Shown: positions 1 to 9,496, numbered from the stretch's first letter. The stretch: DNA of 64,000 nucleotides from Cytophagaceae bacterium (GCA_027488865.1 JAIYAU010000036.1:21723-85722), one strand, 5' to 3'. Notes: a model not told the origin generated them from the letters alone. Numbers and translations are program-made.

Positions 1-2
1 TT

Positions 3-1595
3 AAAACTTGGTATCAAGCAGCTGATACAAAAGTAGAACTAGGGGAGGTTGAATTTAAACAAAATCCTGATTTCCCTAATGCAAAAACGGAGCAGCCAAA
101 GCTTTCAAAGAAGTTTATTTTCCCTTACAGTGATAACTTGAAAAAAGGAGATTTAAACATCCAAGGTACTGCATATAATTTTTCTAAGTCTAAATTTAAA
201 TCTACCGAAGTATTACCTATAGCAAAAGGAGCTATTACCACTTCTAGATTGGTTAAAGACATTTATTTTACTGCATTTGCTGATCATGGTTACAATAATA
301 AAGAAGAGCTTGAGCCAACGAACGTTGGATTTTTCTTCGAAAAAGGTAAGTCGGTGTTGAGAAAAACTGAAATTAAAAGTAAAAATGGAATGTTTTTTGA
401 AGCTTTTGTTGCTAAAAAGAATGTGACTAGGGTAGTAACTATCACTGGTTCTCACTCGCCTGAAGGTACCGAAACTATCAATACTAAACTTTCAGATGAT
501 AGAGCAAAGTCAATTTCTGACTTTTATAAGGAAACGATGAAGAAATTTAAATATAATCAAGGTGCAGCGGATTCTATTCAATTTGTATTAAAGGCAGTAG
601 TAAAAGATTGGACTTCTTTTAAAGATACTCTTTCCAATGATAAAAAACTAACCCAAGCTGAAAAAGACGAAGTTTTAGCTATAGTAAATGGTGGTTCAGG
701 TGATTTTATAGAGAAAGAAAAACAACTTCAAAAGCTGAAATCTTATAAATACATTGCTAAAACTATTTATCCAAATTTGAGAACAGCCAAAACTGAAATT
801 TTAACTGTTAAACCAAAGAAAACAGATGCACAAATTTCTATATTAGCTAAAGGAGTTTCTGAGGGGTCTATCAAGGCTGATACATTAACAAATGAAGAAT
901 TGTTATATGCAGCTACACTTACTCCTGATGCATCTGAAAAAGAAAAAATTTACAACGCAGCATCTAAAAAAGCTGATACTTGGCAAGCATATAATAATTT
1001 GGGTGCCATTTATGTGGAATTAGCAAAAAAACAATTAAACTCTAATGATAAATTGTCTTACGCAGATAAAGCAGTAGTTCAATTAGAATTAGCTAATAAA
1101 AAGGAAGAAAACGCACTTTCACTCGTAAATCTTGGTACAGCTTATGCAATTAAAGGCGATTGGTCTAAAGCAATAATTGCCCTTGATAAAGCTTACAGCT
1201 TATCTAAAGATGAGGCTATTAAAAAAGGAGCAAATAGTGTTAAATCTGTTTATTTCATTAAAAGAGCAAAATATGATGAAGCAATTGCAGCTTTGCAAAA
1301 TGGTGTGTCAGAAGACCCTACTGTTAAATATAATTTAGCATTATCTTATTTATTAAAGAAAGATTTTGAAAAAGCTAAAGTTTCATTTGACGAAGCTACT
1401 ACCGCAGATTCTAAAAATGCTTGGGCTTACTACGCTGGCGCAATTACAGCGGCTCGTCAAAATAATTTAGAAATTTTAACTTCTCGTTTACAAAAAGCAA
1501 TTCAATTGGACGATACTTTACGTGCAAAAGCACTTGAAGATCTAGAATTCGTTAATTTTTGGAATAACGATGCGTTCAAGAATGCTATCAAATAA
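3..1595 (+). CDS. OmpA-like / TPR outer-membrane protein (5' end missing)
   Basis: The reading frame is open from the first bases of the window (codons begin at base 3), so the N-terminus lies outside; a start at the TTG at 138 is unlikely. A segment with FFFEKGKSVLR followed by ITGSHSPEGTE and LSDDRAKSI resembles the OmpA C-terminal peptidoglycan-binding domain. The second half contains TPR-like helical pairs (for example AYNNLGAIYVELAKK and AYYAGAITAARQNN). Inferred role: an envelope protein anchoring an outer-membrane assembly to peptidoglycan. Bacteroidota have many OmpA/TPR proteins of unknown function and I cannot say which this is. A strong terminator follows it. Confidence 0.7.
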   Translation, partial: KTWYQAADTKVELGEVEFKQNPDFPNAKTEQPKLSKKFIFPYSDNLKKGDLNIQGTAYNFSKSKFKSTEVLPIAKGAITTSRLVKDIYFTAFADHGYNNKEELEPTNVGFFFEKGKSVLRKTEIKSKNGMFFEAFVAKKNVTRVVTITGSHSPEGTETINTKLSDDRAKSISDFYKETMKKFKYNQGAADSIQFVLKAVVKDWTSFKDTLSNDKKLTQAEKDEVLAIVNGGSGDFIEKEKQLQKLKSYKYIAKTIYPNLRTAKTEILTVKPKKTDAQISILAKGVSEGSIKADTLTNEELLYAATLTPDASEKEKIYNAASKKADTWQAYNNLGAIYVELAKKQLNSNDKLSYADKAVVQLELANKKEENALSLVNLGTAYAIKGDWSKAIIALDKAYSLSKDEAIKKGANSVKSVYFIKRAKYDEAIAALQNGVSEDPTVKYNLALSYLLKKDFEKAKVSFDEATTADSKNAWAYYAGAITAARQNNLEILTSRLQKAIQLDDTLRAKALEDLEFVNFWNNDAFKNAIK

Positions 1596-1616
1596 TTAAA
1601 ATTAGTTGTTATTTTT

Positions 1617-1648
1617 AAAAAGCCCGATAAATAATTCGGGCTTTTTTT
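1617..1648 (+). terminator. Rho-independent terminator after the OmpA/TPR gene
   Basis: Stem AAAGCCCGA / TCGGGCTTT with an 8-base loop, followed by a continuous T tract. It separates the OmpA/TPR gene from pdhB. Confidence 0.85.
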
Positions 1649-1780
1649 ATGTTAATACATCAAAAACAGCTATTTTTGAGCGTTTTATATTCGTAATATT
1701 CAGCCTTTTTGTTGTTATAAATATATTTCAAATCAATAACTTACTGCTTATAAAAATTCTTTAATAGTAATACATTCGTA

Positions 1781-2761
1781 ATGAGAGAAATACAATTTAG
1801 GGAAGCATTGCGTGAGGCAATGCAAGAAGAAATGCGACGTGATTCTTCCATCTTTTTAATGGGTGAAGAGGTTGCAGAATACAATGGTGCTTACAAAGTA
1901 AGCCAAGGAATGCTGGAGGAGTTTGGTGCGAAAAGAATAATTGACACACCTATAGCTGAACTAGGTTTTACCGGAATTGGTATAGGCGCAGCTATGAATG
2001 GCCTTAGACCAATTATTGAATTTATGACTTTTAACTTTTCCCTAGTTGCAATAGACCAAATAATCAATAGTGCCGCCAAAATGATGTCCATGTCTGGAGG
2101 GCAATATTCTGTGCCGATTGTTTTTAGAGGCCCAACTGGTAACGCGGGGATGTTAAGCTCCCAACATTCACAAAATTTCGAAAACTGGTATGCCAATACT
2201 CCAGGTTTAAAAGTAGTAATACCGTCCAATCCAGCCGACGCTAAAGGATTGCTTAAATCTTCAATTAGAGATAACGATCCTGTTATTTTTTGTGAATCTG
2301 AGTTAATGTATGGAGATAAAGGTGAAGTGCCAGAAGGTGAATATACTTTACCAATAGGAATAGCGCATACCGTGCAAGAAGGCTCAGATGTTACCTTGGT
2401 GTCGTTTGGAAAAATGATGAAAGTGGCTTATGCTGCGGCTGCAGAAGTGGCCAAAGACGGTATATCAGTGGAAGTTATAGATTTACGCACAGTAAGGCCT
2501 ATTGATTATGACACAATTGTGAAATCTGTGAAAAAAACAAATAGATTGGTGGTAATAGAAGAGGCATGGCCTCTAGGAGCAATATCTTCGGAAATTACAT
2601 ATCATATACAAAGATTTGCTTTTGATTATTTAGATGCACCTATTTTAAGGGTAAATAATGCAGATTTACCTTTGCCATATGCACCTACTTTGATTGAAGA
2701 GATTTTACCAACAGTACCTAAAGCGGTAAAAGCTATTAAAAAGGTGTTATATAAAGACTAA
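1781..2761 (+). CDS. pdhB: Pyruvate dehydrogenase E1 component, beta subunit
   Basis: At 326 residues this is the usual length for the beta subunit of heterotetrameric E1, which with E1 alpha and thiamine diphosphate decarboxylates pyruvate and acetylates the lipoyl domain of E2. Visible family signatures are the N-terminal REALREAMQEEM, MGEEVAEYNGAYKVSQG, TPIAELGFTGIGIGAA, the SQHSQNFENWYANTPGLKV segment and the C-terminal transketolase domain (LVSFGKMMKVA, EVIDLRTVRPID). No E1 alpha or E2 gene is adjacent, so the complex must be encoded elsewhere. A branched-chain 2-oxoacid E1 beta is the close alternative. Start ATG at 1781 gives the canonical MREIQFREALREA. Confidence 0.93.
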   Translation: MREIQFREALREAMQEEMRRDSSIFLMGEEVAEYNGAYKVSQGMLEEFGAKRIIDTPIAELGFTGIGIGAAMNGLRPIIEFMTFNFSLVAIDQIINSAAKMMSMSGGQYSVPIVFRGPTGNAGMLSSQHSQNFENWYANTPGLKVVIPSNPADAKGLLKSSIRDNDPVIFCESELMYGDKGEVPEGEYTLPIGIAHTVQEGSDVTLVSFGKMMKVAYAAAAEVAKDGISVEVIDLRTVRPIDYDTIVKSVKKTNRLVVIEEAWPLGAISSEITYHIQRFAFDYLDAPILRVNNADLPLPYAPTLIEEILPTVPKAVKAIKKVLYKD

Positions 2762-2774
2762 TTTGAATATGAAC

Positions 2775-2813
2775 AATCTAAAAAGGTATTAAATTTTAGT
2801 ACCTTTTTAGATT
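2775..2813. terminator. Perfect 14-bp inverted repeat after pdhB, probable terminator
   Basis: AATCTAAAAAGGTA (2775-2788) pairs perfectly with TACCTTTTTAGATT (2800-2813) around an 11-base loop, 13 bases after the pdhB stop. There is no clean downstream T tract, so it could be a weak terminator or an mRNA-stabilising 3' hairpin. Confidence 0.5.
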
Positions 2814-2872
2814 ATAATAAAACCTAATCCTTACATGTTCGTATATTTAGAAGTATTAAATATTAGTCTGCT

Positions 2873-3610
2873 ATGAATTTATTGTTTGTATTGTTAAATG
2901 TTTTTAATCTCACGCAGATTGCCAATACGGAACAGTTAATTACTGAAATGAACAGCAGGTATGCGGGAAAGTTTAATAAAAATATAACCTTCATACAATT
3001 AAATACACACTTTAATGAAGATGGCTCTACTGAATCAAGTACTTGGTACGAGGCATTTCATTTTCCAGGAAAATATAGAATTGATTACGGATATACACCT
3101 AATGTTGACGGAATAATATTTGCAGATGATTCCGTGTATCATTTTAAAGATAAAATGTTAACAAAAAAGGGTCAATCAATTAATGACATTTTGTTACTTT
3201 GTGGTGATATTTATTTCTTAACCCCAAAACAAAGTTTAGACAAAATTAAAAAACTAGGTTACAACACCTCAGAATTCCGAGAAGACGTGTGGGAAGGGAG
3301 ACCTGTGTTTGTAGTAGGGGCTAAGAAGGGTGACGAAGTTACAGCACAGTTTTGGATTGACAAAGAAAATTTGTATCTGGTAAGAAATATTAACGTTTCG
3401 AAAGAAACGGCAGAATTGGAAGATGCCCATTTTGTAGAACATGAAATTGTAGGAAAGGCTTGGGTAGAGAATAAGGTAATCGTATTTAGCAAAGGCAGAA
3501 AAATCAGAATGGAAAAATATGCCGAAGTTATGCCGGACAGAAAGTTGAATGCTGAAGTGTTTGATCATAAAAAATGGGGTCAACTACATTGGCACGACAA
3601 AAAAAAATAA
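2873..3610 (+). CDS. LolA-like secreted/periplasmic protein of unknown function
   Basis: A 245-residue protein with a hydrophobic N-terminus (MNLLFVLLNVFNL) that may be a signal peptide. The body has alternating beta-strand character with TFIQLNTHFNEDG, YEAFHFPGKYRIDYG, GRPVFVVGAKKGDEV and AQFWIDKENLYLVRNI, resembling the half-open beta-barrel layout of LolA/LolB-type lipoprotein carriers and related Bacteroidota proteins. The assignment rests on this pattern only; there is no diagnostic catalytic motif. It lies alone between two hairpins, so it is probably monocistronic. Confidence 0.5.
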   Translation: MNLLFVLLNVFNLTQIANTEQLITEMNSRYAGKFNKNITFIQLNTHFNEDGSTESSTWYEAFHFPGKYRIDYGYTPNVDGIIFADDSVYHFKDKMLTKKGQSINDILLLCGDIYFLTPKQSLDKIKKLGYNTSEFREDVWEGRPVFVVGAKKGDEVTAQFWIDKENLYLVRNINVSKETAELEDAHFVEHEIVGKAWVENKVIVFSKGRKIRMEKYAEVMPDRKLNAEVFDHKKWGQLHWHDKKK

Positions 3611-3642
3611 TGTTTTCATAGTTTTAAATGTTTATGTTTATG

Positions 3643-3678
3643 AAAACCCTTGGTATTTTATCAAGGGTTTTTCTTTTT
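3643..3678 (+). terminator. Rho-independent terminator after the LolA-like gene
   Basis: Perfect 10-bp stem AAAACCCTTG / CAAGGGTTTT with a 9-base loop, followed by TTCTTTTT. It makes the short frame overlapping it (3628-3831) implausible as a gene. Confidence 0.85.
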
Positions 3679-3788
3679 AGTATAATAAAATATTCATTAA
3701 TACTGGTTTTTGTTAATACCTTAGATTCATTATTTTTGAACTGGATTTATAGTACTTATAATATTATCTTAAGAGGTTCAATTAACTT

Positions 3789-4757
3789 ATGGTATTTAAT
3801 AACACGCTTTCATGGTTGGAATATTCTCTGATTGGCGCATTTATTTTATTTTATTTTATATTCGTTTTTAAAATAATTTATGTCTCAATTCGTCTAAAAA
3901 CCGGGTTTCGACACATTTTTTTGAAAGTGGTCTTAAGGACAATATATTTTTCATTGTTTGTGATTTCCTTATTAGCTCCGTCTTTTGGGGACATTAAGAA
4001 GGAAATAAAGGCAGTAGGGAAGGATATATATATAGCGGTGGATTTATCACAATCTATGAATGCAGTTGATATTCAACCAAATAGGTTAGAGAGATTAAAG
4101 TTTGAACTAAAAAAACTTGCTAATGCATTACAATCAGATAGGCTAGGTATTATTATTTTTTCTTCACAAGCGTACATGCAATGTCCGATTACTTATGACC
4201 AAAGTGCGTTAGGATTATTTATTGAAACATTAACTTCTGGTCTGGTACCAGCTTCAAGCACTGATTTTTATTATCCTTTAAAGATGGCTCTTGAAAGGCA
4301 TCTTGATCCAGAAAATTCTACCGCCTCTAAAAAAGCAAAGATTGTAATATTGATAAGTGATGGTGAAGATTTTAGTGAAGAAACTGACGATATTATTAGT
4401 GAATTCAAAGCCAATCGTATCAAACTTTTTACGCTTGGTATTGGAACTGCTGAAGGTGGTAAAATACCCGTAAATGGCTCTTATAAACGCGATAGCGAAG
4501 GTAAGTTTGTTGTTACCAAATTGGCGTCAAATACTATGAAAAATTATGCGCAAAAAACTGGAGGAAAATATTTTGAAATTAGTAATTCAATTAATGAAAT
4601 GCCCAAGTTGATTGATACTATATCAAAAATAGAGGGAGAGGTAAAGGCAACAAAAACAATTGATATAAGTGCTAATAAATATTACTATTTCTTGTTTATA
4701 GCTTTTATTTTAATGGCCTTGGATATGCTTATTACAGTGAGGGTTATTCGTCTTTAA
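3789..4757 (+). CDS. vWA-domain membrane protein, BatA/BatB type
   Basis: 322 residues. Two hydrophobic segments at the N-terminus (about 13-32 and 46-64) and one at the C-terminus (about 296-316) flank a periplasmic von Willebrand A domain. The metal-ion-dependent adhesion site is visible as DLSQSMNAVDIQPNRL (DxSxS), with SDGEDF later as the Asp contribution. This layout matches the Bacteroides aerotolerance proteins BatA/BatB, usually encoded with MoxR ATPases; no moxR, batC or batD lies nearby. It ends 11 bases before sbcD and may be co-transcribed with it. The exact role is unknown. Confidence 0.8.
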   Translation: MVFNNTLSWLEYSLIGAFILFYFIFVFKIIYVSIRLKTGFRHIFLKVVLRTIYFSLFVISLLAPSFGDIKKEIKAVGKDIYIAVDLSQSMNAVDIQPNRLERLKFELKKLANALQSDRLGIIIFSSQAYMQCPITYDQSALGLFIETLTSGLVPASSTDFYYPLKMALERHLDPENSTASKKAKIVILISDGEDFSEETDDIISEFKANRIKLFTLGIGTAEGGKIPVNGSYKRDSEGKFVVTKLASNTMKNYAQKTGGKYFEISNSINEMPKLIDTISKIEGEVKATKTIDISANKYYYFLFIAFILMALDMLITVRVIRL

Positions 4758-4768
4758 GATATTTATGC

Positions 4769-6019
4769 ATGAGCCTAAGAATTTTACACACCGCGGACTG
4801 GCATATTGGGCAAACTTTTTATGGGTATGATAGGTCTGTTGAACATGAACATTTTTTAGCTTGGTTGATTTCTGCTTTAATAGATCATTCTATTGATGTT
4901 TTGTTGGTTTCTGGGGATGTTTTTGATATTGCTAATCCGTCTGCGGCTTCACAAAAAATGTTTTTCAATTTTATAAAAAAGGCTAAATCTAAAATGCCGA
5001 ATCTGCAAATTATCATTACTGCTGGTAATCATGATTCTGCCTCAAGATTGGAAGCACCAAAACCGTTATTAGAAGATTTGGATATTACTGTTATTGGTAC
5101 TATTCCACGTAATAATGAGTTAAGTATCGATTACAAATCATTATTAATACCCTTGTATAATAGTGGTAGAGAAATAAGTGCATGGTGTCTAGCTGTTCCA
5201 TTTTTGAGAATGGGTGATTATCCTCCAGGGGAAACGTCAACTACTACTTATTACGATGGTATTCTAAGGTTGTATGATGAACTGTATTCGTTCGCAAAGA
5301 CAAAAATTAGCCCAGATCTTGCAGTCATTGTTATGGGTCATTTGCACGTACAAGGTGCCAAAACTTCAGATAATGACAAAAGTGAAAGAACTATTATTGG
5401 TGGCATGGAATTTTTACCTGCTGAATTTTTTAATCCAAATATTAGTTATTTGGCTCTAGGTCATATACATAAGGCACAAATAGTAGCAAATAAAAATCAC
5501 TATCGATATTGTGGTAGTCCAATTCCTATGTCATTCAGTGAAATTGAGTATAACCATCAAGTGGTAGTATTTGATATTGTTAATAATTCTGTTGTTAATA
5601 TAGAAGAAATTAAAATACCTATTAAAGTTGGATTAAAGTGCATTCCTGATTTTCATGAACCATTACCCAACGTATTACAAAAGTTGGAAGCTTTGCCCAC
5701 AAAGGGTAGTTATATAGGTGATGCTCCTTATCTTGAGGTACGTATTTTGATTAGTGAAATAGAACCCTCTCTAAAACATAAGGTAGAGGCTGTTTTAGCA
5801 TCTAAGCATGTAAAATTCGCAAGAATAGATGTAAAATATGTTCAAGAAGAAATTCCTATAAAAAGTCAAAAAACACTCAGTTTTGATGATTTTAAGAAAT
5901 TAGATCCAATAGAAATTGCCAATAAAAGTTATGCAGCTAAGTATAAATCCGACATGCCTTATGAACTTAGTAATCTATTTATAGAAATAATAGAGGAAGC
6001 AAAATTATTAGAGGATTGA
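4769..6019 (+). CDS. sbcD: Exonuclease SbcD (Mre11-type nuclease subunit)
   Basis: 416 residues, the normal SbcD length. All metallophosphoesterase motifs are visible: HTADWHIG (7-14), SGDVFD (48-53), AGNHDS (85-90), MGHLH and GHIHK with downstream capping-domain sequence. SbcD is the Mn-dependent nuclease that, with the ATPase SbcC, opens DNA hairpins and protein-blocked ends. In many genomes sbcC follows directly; here the next gene is convergent, so the partner must be elsewhere. Start at 4769 gives MSLRILHTADWHIG, as expected. Confidence 0.93.
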   Translation: MSLRILHTADWHIGQTFYGYDRSVEHEHFLAWLISALIDHSIDVLLVSGDVFDIANPSAASQKMFFNFIKKAKSKMPNLQIIITAGNHDSASRLEAPKPLLEDLDITVIGTIPRNNELSIDYKSLLIPLYNSGREISAWCLAVPFLRMGDYPPGETSTTTYYDGILRLYDELYSFAKTKISPDLAVIVMGHLHVQGAKTSDNDKSERTIIGGMEFLPAEFFNPNISYLALGHIHKAQIVANKNHYRYCGSPIPMSFSEIEYNHQVVVFDIVNNSVVNIEEIKIPIKVGLKCIPDFHEPLPNVLQKLEALPTKGSYIGDAPYLEVRILISEIEPSLKHKVEAVLASKHVKFARIDVKYVQEEIPIKSQKTLSFDDFKKLDPIEIANKSYAAKYKSDMPYELSNLFIEIIEEAKLLED

Positions 6020-6036
6020 GACGTTTAATATTTTTA

Positions 6037-6092
6037 ATCCCTTTAAAAACTTAAAGTCATTTTTATGACAATAACCTTAACTTTAAAGGGAT
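6037..6092. terminator. Inverted repeat between convergent sbcD and sugar transporter
   Basis: ATCCCTTTAAA (6037-6047) pairs with TTTAAAGGGAT (6082-6092) across a 34-base spacer that can itself fold partly. Its position between two converging genes suggests a bidirectional terminator. The long loop lowers confidence. Confidence 0.4.
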
Positions 6093-6212
6093 ATTAGTGA
6101 AATAGTTTATAGAACACCGTTAAAACCACCCATTTTTAAATTATTAGTTTATTTCAACACTAATACTTTGAAAAAACAATGATTTGTTATGGTGATTTGA
6201 TGCTACTTCAAG

Positions 6213-7550
6213 TTATGATTGTTTTAAAATCTTATATCCTCTTATTCCAAAAAATAAGATATAGATATAACAAATAAAAGGAACAAAGAAGGATTTTTGA
6301 TAACCAATAACATCAGCACTTAAGCCCATTAAAGGAGGAATAATGGCTCCGCCGACAATCATCATAACCAGCATGGAGGATGCCTTACTTGTATAATTAC
6401 CTAATCCTTCAATAGACAAAGCAAAAATGGTAGGAAACATAATTGAGTTGAATAACCCAATAGATAAAATTGACCACATTGCTAAATCGCCATCTGTATT
6501 CATTCCTATTATGAGTAATGTACATACAGTAGCAGCACAAATTGCTAAAATCCTAGACGGTTTTATATAATATAAAATAACAGCACCTAAGAACCGACCT
6601 ACCATAGCGCCTCCCCAATAATACGATAAATATCCTCCAGCTTCATTTTCTAAAAAACCTTTAATATTGCTTTGTCCTAAAAAGTTAATTATAAAGGTAC
6701 CTATAGCTACTTCTCCGCCTACATACATGAAGATACCTCCCATTCCGAATAGCAGATGTCTGTATTTTTTCCATATAAGGCTAAATGTAAAATCCTCGGT
6801 CTCAGTATTACTTTCAGAAGTATTGTTACCAGTTATTTTAGGCAATTTAAATATGTAGATGAGCGCAGAAAGAGCTAGTAACGTTATTGCAAGGCCTATG
6901 TAAGGAAGTTGAACGCTTTTTGCTTCGTTAATTAGGTATGCTGACAGTTCGTTTGGAGTAAATTCATTTAATTCTTCTGGTGATGGATGATGAGCGGTTA
7001 GTATTAACATAATACCAAACTGAGGAGCTATAGTCGTTCCTAAAGAATTAAAAGCTTGAGTCATAGTTAATCTACTTGATGCAGATTCAGCCTTGCCAAG
7101 AATACTAACGTATGGGTTTGCAGCTATTTGTAATATAGTCACACCTGCTCCTAACACGAAAAGAGCTAACAAGAAAAACCAGTATTGTTTTATTTCTGCT
7201 GCTGGATAGAAAAGTACACATCCAAAAGCTAAAATAATGAGGCCTAGGATTATACCGTTTTTATACCCAATTTTATTTAATAGGTCACCATAAACTTGAG
7301 ATGTTACAAAATAGGTAAGTGCAACTACGAAGTATGCAAAGAAGAAAAACGTTTGAATAAGTGATGATTGCCAGTTTTGTAATTGAAAAGCAATTTTTAA
7401 ATGTGGTACCAGAATGTCGTTGAGACAAGTGATGAAACCCCACATGAAAAACAGGGAAGTTAGTACAATAAGTGGGCCAATATAATTATTATTACCAACA
7501 GTACTTTCAGAAGTTTGGGTTTGGTCACTTACCGGGGCAAATCCAGCCAT
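6213..7550 (-). CDS. Sugar MFS transporter, FucP/GluP family
   Basis: 445 residues with about 12 hydrophobic segments. The N-terminal LTSLFFMWGFITCLNDILVP is characteristic of the FucP (L-fucose:H+ symporter) and GluP (glucose/galactose) branch of the major facilitator superfamily, as is LGAGVTILQIAANPYVSILG in the fourth/fifth helix region. It imports a monosaccharide with protons across the inner membrane; the substrate cannot be read from the sequence. No sugar kinase or isomerase is adjacent. It is alone on the minus strand, 135 bp from pdxJ, with its own promoter-like box. Confidence 0.88.
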   Translation of the reverse strand: MAGFAPVSDQTQTSESTVGNNNYIGPLIVLTSLFFMWGFITCLNDILVPHLKIAFQLQNWQSSLIQTFFFFAYFVVALTYFVTSQVYGDLLNKIGYKNGIILGLIILAFGCVLFYPAAEIKQYWFFLLALFVLGAGVTILQIAANPYVSILGKAESASSRLTMTQAFNSLGTTIAPQFGIMLILTAHHPSPEELNEFTPNELSAYLINEAKSVQLPYIGLAITLLALSALIYIFKLPKITGNNTSESNTETEDFTFSLIWKKYRHLLFGMGGIFMYVGGEVAIGTFIINFLGQSNIKGFLENEAGGYLSYYWGGAMVGRFLGAVILYYIKPSRILAICAATVCTLLIIGMNTDGDLAMWSILSIGLFNSIMFPTIFALSIEGLGNYTSKASSMLVMMIVGGAIIPPLMGLSADVIGYQKSFFVPFICYIYILFFGIRGYKILKQS

Positions 7551-7598
7551 AGATATAAGTTTAAAGTAAAATTGTTGTTATTTAAAAGATAATTTTGA

Positions 7599-7606
7599 CA
7601 AATATA
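7599..7606 (-). promoter_or_regulatory. -7 promoter box (TATATTTG) for the sugar transporter
   Basis: On the minus strand TATATTTG matches the Bacteroidota -7 consensus TAnnTTTG, 48 bases upstream of the transporter ATG. I found no good -33 TTG at the usual distance, so this is a candidate only. Confidence 0.4.
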
Positions 7607-7685
7607 CATAGAAAGTTCTTGTAGATTAGAAGATTTCATGAAAAAATGTTAATTAAGAAAGTATAATTTTTTAATTAATTGATTT

Positions 7686-8396
7686 TTAAGCCAATTGGCG
7701 TAAATAGAGTTGAACTGTGTTTTCAAGTCCAAGGTAAAGGGCATCACATATAAGTGCATGTCCTATTGATACTTCAAGCAAATTAGGGATGTTTTTTTTG
7801 AAGTATCTCAAATTTTCTAAGTTCAAATCATGTCCGGCATTTAAGCCCAGTTGCAAGGTTTCTGCCATTTTTGCAGCTTGAATAAATGGGTAAATTGCTT
7901 CTTCTTTGTTTAAATAATTGATTGCATAAGGTTCTGTAAATAATTCTACTCTGTCACTTCCTATATTTGCAGATCCTTCCACCATTTTTACATCGGCATT
8001 TACAAATATTGAAGTTCTTACTCCTAATGATTTAATTTCATCAATAATATCTTTTAAAAAATGATAATGTGAAATTGTGTCCCATCCTGAATTTGAGGTA
8101 ATTGCATTTGGAGGATCAGGCACAAGAGTCGCTTGTGTCGGTAAGGTTTCACGTATTAATTGAAGATATTTTTGGTCAGGATAACCCTCAATATTGAGTT
8201 CTGTGCTTATGGATTGTTTTAGGTTTACAACATCATCGTACCTAATATGACGTTGATCTGGTCTTGGATGAACCGTAATTCCTTGAGCACCAAATCTTTC
8301 ACAATCTAATGCTACTTGTTGCAAATTGGGATTATTTCCACCCCTAGCGTTGCGAAGGGTGGCAACTTTGTTAATATTTACACTTAGTTTTGTCAC
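7686..8396 (-). CDS. pdxJ: Pyridoxine 5'-phosphate synthase
   Basis: 236 residues, full length for PdxJ. It condenses 1-deoxy-D-xylulose 5-phosphate with 3-amino-2-oxopropyl phosphate in the last step of de novo vitamin B6 synthesis. Signatures: MTKLSVNINKVATLRNARGG at the N-terminus, HPRPDQRHIR (43-52, phosphate- and substrate-binding), the ELNIEGYPD segment and GLNAGHDLNL near the C-terminus. The start is GTG, chosen because it reproduces the canonical N-terminus. It is divergent from the yqeY-like gene across a 77-bp intergenic region that must hold both promoters. Confidence 0.95.
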   Translation of the reverse strand: MTKLSVNINKVATLRNARGGNNPNLQQVALDCERFGAQGITVHPRPDQRHIRYDDVVNLKQSISTELNIEGYPDQKYLQLIRETLPTQATLVPDPPNAITSNSGWDTISHYHFLKDIIDEIKSLGVRTSIFVNADVKMVEGSANIGSDRVELFTEPYAINYLNKEEAIYPFIQAAKMAETLQLGLNAGHDLNLENLRYFKKNIPNLLEVSIGHALICDALYLGLENTVQLYLRQLA

Positions 8397-8473
8397 TTAT
8401 TTTGATTGTTAAGCTTTGTTTTTATACTTTCGCAAAATTCATTAATGATTCACAAAAATAAAACTTTTATTTT

Positions 8474-8923
8474 ATGAGCTTAAAATTACTTATTGAGGCG
8501 GATATTAAAAAAGCAATGCTGGCGAAGGATAAAGAAACACTTCAGGCCTTACGTAGCATTAAATCATTGATATTATTAGCTGAAACTGAGAAAGGCGCAT
8601 CTGAAGCCATTAGTGAGGAGGCAGAAATTAAATTACTTACAAAGGCTGCCAAACAAAGACGAGAGTCTGCAGAAATATTTGCTTCACAAGGTAGAGAGGA
8701 TTTGAAATTAGTAGAAGAAAGGGAACTAGAAATAATAGAAAGGTATTTACCTAAACAACTTACTCAGGAAGAATTAGAGTTTAAAATTAAGTCTTTTATC
8801 CAACAACTAGGTGCTACATCTATTGCAGATTTAGGTAAAGTAATGGGGTTGGCATCCAAAGAGCTGGCAGGTATGGCAGATGGCAAATTGATCGCATCTA
8901 CAGTAAAGTCATTATTAAGTTAG
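8474..8923 (+). CDS. GatB/YqeY domain-containing protein
   Basis: 149 residues, matching stand-alone YqeY proteins. The N-terminal helical half (LIEADIKKAMLAKDKETLQALRSIKS) and the C-terminal half with ERYLPKQLTQEEL and DLGKVMGLASKELAGMADGKL are typical. The fold is the tRNA-binding tail domain of the GatB amidotransferase subunit; the stand-alone protein has no firmly established role, although tRNA interaction is plausible. The CvpA-family gene begins 5 bases after its stop, so the two are probably one transcript. Confidence 0.88.
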   Translation: MSLKLLIEADIKKAMLAKDKETLQALRSIKSLILLAETEKGASEAISEEAEIKLLTKAAKQRRESAEIFASQGREDLKLVEERELEIIERYLPKQLTQEELEFKIKSFIQQLGATSIADLGKVMGLASKELAGMADGKLIASTVKSLLS

Positions 8924-8928
8924 ATTTA

Positions 8929-9393
8929 ATGAAAGTACTTGATTATTTCATACTTATTCCTACAATTACTGCCGCTTGGTTTGGATACCAGAAAGGGTTT
9001 CTTATGGCCATTTTACAATTGTTAGGCTTAATAATTGGTCTTTTTTTGGGGTTTAAGATGATAGATGTGGGTGTTGAGTTTATTAAACTTAAGCTGGGAT
9101 ACGAAGGGTTGCTTTCTCCTATTCTTGGTTACCTAACCATGTTTTTGTTCATTTATATATCCTTCATTGTAATAAGTAAAGTGTTTAAATGGGTTTTACA
9201 TAAAACTATTTTAGGGTCATTTGACAAATTGGCAGGATTATTGCTGGGAATACTTAAGGTGTTTTTGGTAGTTTTGATGTTTATATGGACTGCTCAAAAA
9301 TACAGTTTTTTTGTCAAGGTTAATTGGATTAAACAGAATAGTGTTTTTTGCGAATATTTTATTGATAAAGTTCAATTATTTGCAACAAACTAG
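8929..9393 (+). CDS. CvpA family inner-membrane protein
   Basis: 154 residues with four hydrophobic segments and the family pattern of an N-terminal DYFILIPTITAAWFGYQKGF helix followed by LLGLIIGLFLGF. CvpA proteins were named from colicin V production in E. coli; their general function is unclear, with links to envelope integrity. The TTT-rich coding and hydrophobicity agree with an integral membrane protein. It sits directly behind the yqeY-like gene. Confidence 0.8.
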   Translation: MKVLDYFILIPTITAAWFGYQKGFLMAILQLLGLIIGLFLGFKMIDVGVEFIKLKLGYEGLLSPILGYLTMFLFIYISFIVISKVFKWVLHKTILGSFDKLAGLLLGILKVFLVVLMFIWTAQKYSFFVKVNWIKQNSVFCEYFIDKVQLFATN

Positions 9394-9496
9394 TATTATA
9401 ATCTTACCAAAACTTTTTATTAAAAATTAATTTTCATTGGTAAACATGAACCTCAGGAAACTTTATTTCTAGGGACACGTAGTAATTTTAAACGAA

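Noticed and set aside
3628..3831. 67-codon frame MFMFMKTLGILSRVF... upstream of the vWA gene
   Set aside because: It runs through a strong rho-independent terminator (3643-3678) and overlaps the vWA gene start; hydrophobicity comes from T-rich sequence.
9404..9443. TTACCAA / TTGGTAA inverted repeat after cvpA as a terminator
   Set aside because: Seven-base arms around a long AT loop with no T tract; too weak to call.
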